This document shows, one piece after another, positions 55,840-56,257 of a stretch of DNA of 56,257 nt; the stretch's first letter is position 1, and each line of letters begins with the position of its first letter. Source of the stretch: Microbacterium sp. 5K110. GTDB lineage: Bacteria > Actinomycetota > Actinomycetes > Actinomycetales > Microbacteriaceae. The stretch spans positions 1 to 56,257 of the forward strand of contig NZ_VBUM01000011.1 of the NCBI RefSeq assembly GCF_005774735.1. The letters are read 5' to 3'. The translations under genes were made by a program, and so were the position numbers. Under the pieces are notes generated by a model. The model was not told the DNA's origin. It ran no database searches and saw only the letters and a program-made list of their open reading frames with translations.

Positions 55840-56121
55840 GTGTCCGAGGCCCCCTCACCTCCCGACCGGTTCGCGACCCCCGAGTCCGTGGCCCGGGTGC
55901 TGGGGATCGACGTCGCGACGGTGCTGTCGCTCGTGACGGAGGGCCGGATCCGCGGGGTGTGGATCGGCGACCCCGAGACCTGCCGCGTCGAGCTCGACAG
56001 CGTGGAGGGCTACCTCGACGATCAAGCCGAGAACGCCCGCAGAACGGCGCTCTGGCTGCAGTCGCAGACCGCGAGCTTCCCCGAGCTGTGGGGCCACGGC
56101 GACGTGCGCCATCCCGACTGA
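55840..56121 (+). CDS. Small helix-turn-helix (excisionase-like) DNA-binding protein
   Basis: A 93-residue protein whose N-terminal half is an excisionase/MerR-type winged helix: RFATPESVARVLGIDVATVLSLVTEGRIRGVWIGDPETCRVELDSVEGYLDDQ. The C-terminal 35 residues (AENARRTALWLQSQTASFPELWGHGDV) are unrecognised. In actinobacteria such stand-alone proteins are housekeeping, not phage-linked. I use GTG 55840 because of the CATAAT box 6 nt upstream; an upstream ATG at 55762 would add 26 unlikely residues. It may regulate the divergent nuclease gene (inference). Confidence 0.8.
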   Translation: MSEAPSPPDRFATPESVARVLGIDVATVLSLVTEGRIRGVWIGDPETCRVELDSVEGYLDDQAENARRTALWLQSQTASFPELWGHGDVRHPD

Positions 56122-56247
56122 TCAGCGGTCCTCTTTCACCCGTGGATCACGCCGGTCGGCGGGGTCGGTGACGCTCGCCGACACCCACGGGCTCCCCTAC
56201 GGTCGGGGCCACTGATCCCACCGGTAGCCCTGAGACGGAAGCCCCCC
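56122..56247 (+). other. Spacer before the right edge
   Basis: TACGGT (about 56199-56204) is a candidate -10 for the next gene. Arms CCCGTGG (about 56140) and CCACGGG (about 56185) could form a weak hairpin. Nothing else is visible. Confidence 0.3.
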
Positions 56248-56257
56248 ATGCCCGTTC
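56248..56257 (+). CDS. Possible start of next gene (partial)
   Basis: ATG CCC GTT C at the edge with GGAAG about 8 nt upstream. Only three codons are visible, so no product can be given. Confidence 0.25.

Noticed and set aside
55840..56121. Prophage excisionase marking a mobile element
   Set aside because: No integrase, attachment repeats or phage genes nearby; lone excisionase-like HTH proteins are common chromosomal genes in actinobacteria.

Overview
The window is a gapless stretch of chromosome from a high-GC actinobacterium. Its codon use, gene order and protein types fit the Microbacteriaceae, most likely Microbacterium; this is inferred from gene content and not from a 16S match. Coding density is high. 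I call about 50 protein genes and see no tRNA, rRNA, CRISPR array, insertion sequence or phage module. Many genes form short operons with ATGA or GTGA stop/start overlaps. About half of the first genes in transcription units have a TANNNT -10 box only 6-8 nt before the start codon, so leaderless mRNAs look very common.

Layout. 1-2824 (minus): a partial SMR/Gdx-type transporter, a CPBP-like membrane protein coupled to trmB, and a DUF3097 protein. 2949-7158 (plus): a TPM-domain coiled-coil membrane protein, PspA, an arginase-family hydrolase and a small HExxH protein. 7309-9050 (minus): an iron-regulated SIP-domain protein, a tyrosine phosphatase and an AhpD-like protein. 9259-15240 (plus): an alpha/beta hydrolase, then a complete five-gene peptide/nickel-type ABC importer. 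15371-16736: a protealysin-type M4 protease overlapping its probable emfourin inhibitor. 16798-20997: a GNAT enzyme, ung with a phosphoribosyltransferase, an MFS exporter and an SDR. 21149-23984: metY and metX of methionine synthesis. 24016-27976 (minus): an MFS exporter, a thiamine-binding-type protein, a GT87-like membrane protein and nnrD. 28006-31594: an Old Yellow Enzyme and two coupled CNNM/CBS proteins. 31744-37974: a GH76 protein, guaB1 and the giant kgd gene. 38032-43187 (minus): an esterase, MprF and an Eis-like acetyltransferase.

43231-49813 corresponds to the conserved M. tuberculosis Rv3219-Rv3228 neighbourhood: rsrA-sigR, aroA, rsgA, whiB1 and pdtaS, with a bcp peroxiredoxin added. 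SigR has a textbook GGGAAT-N18-GTT autoregulatory promoter. 49892-55631 (minus) holds a Tat-exported protein and a 1754-residue secreted nuclease/5'-nucleotidase. 55840-56121 is a small helix-turn-helix protein.

The most unusual signals are in the DNA rather than the genes. They are: (i) a strongly over-represented heptamer, GGATGCC; (ii) two families of dispersed intergenic palindromic elements, each with two copies here; (iii) two places where the 3' end of a gene, including its stop codon, has been tandemly duplicated into the spacer; (iv) a predicted leaderless 26-codon upstream ORF that overlaps the kgd start; (v) stacked palindromes before whiB1; and (vi) a long hairpin between metY and metX.
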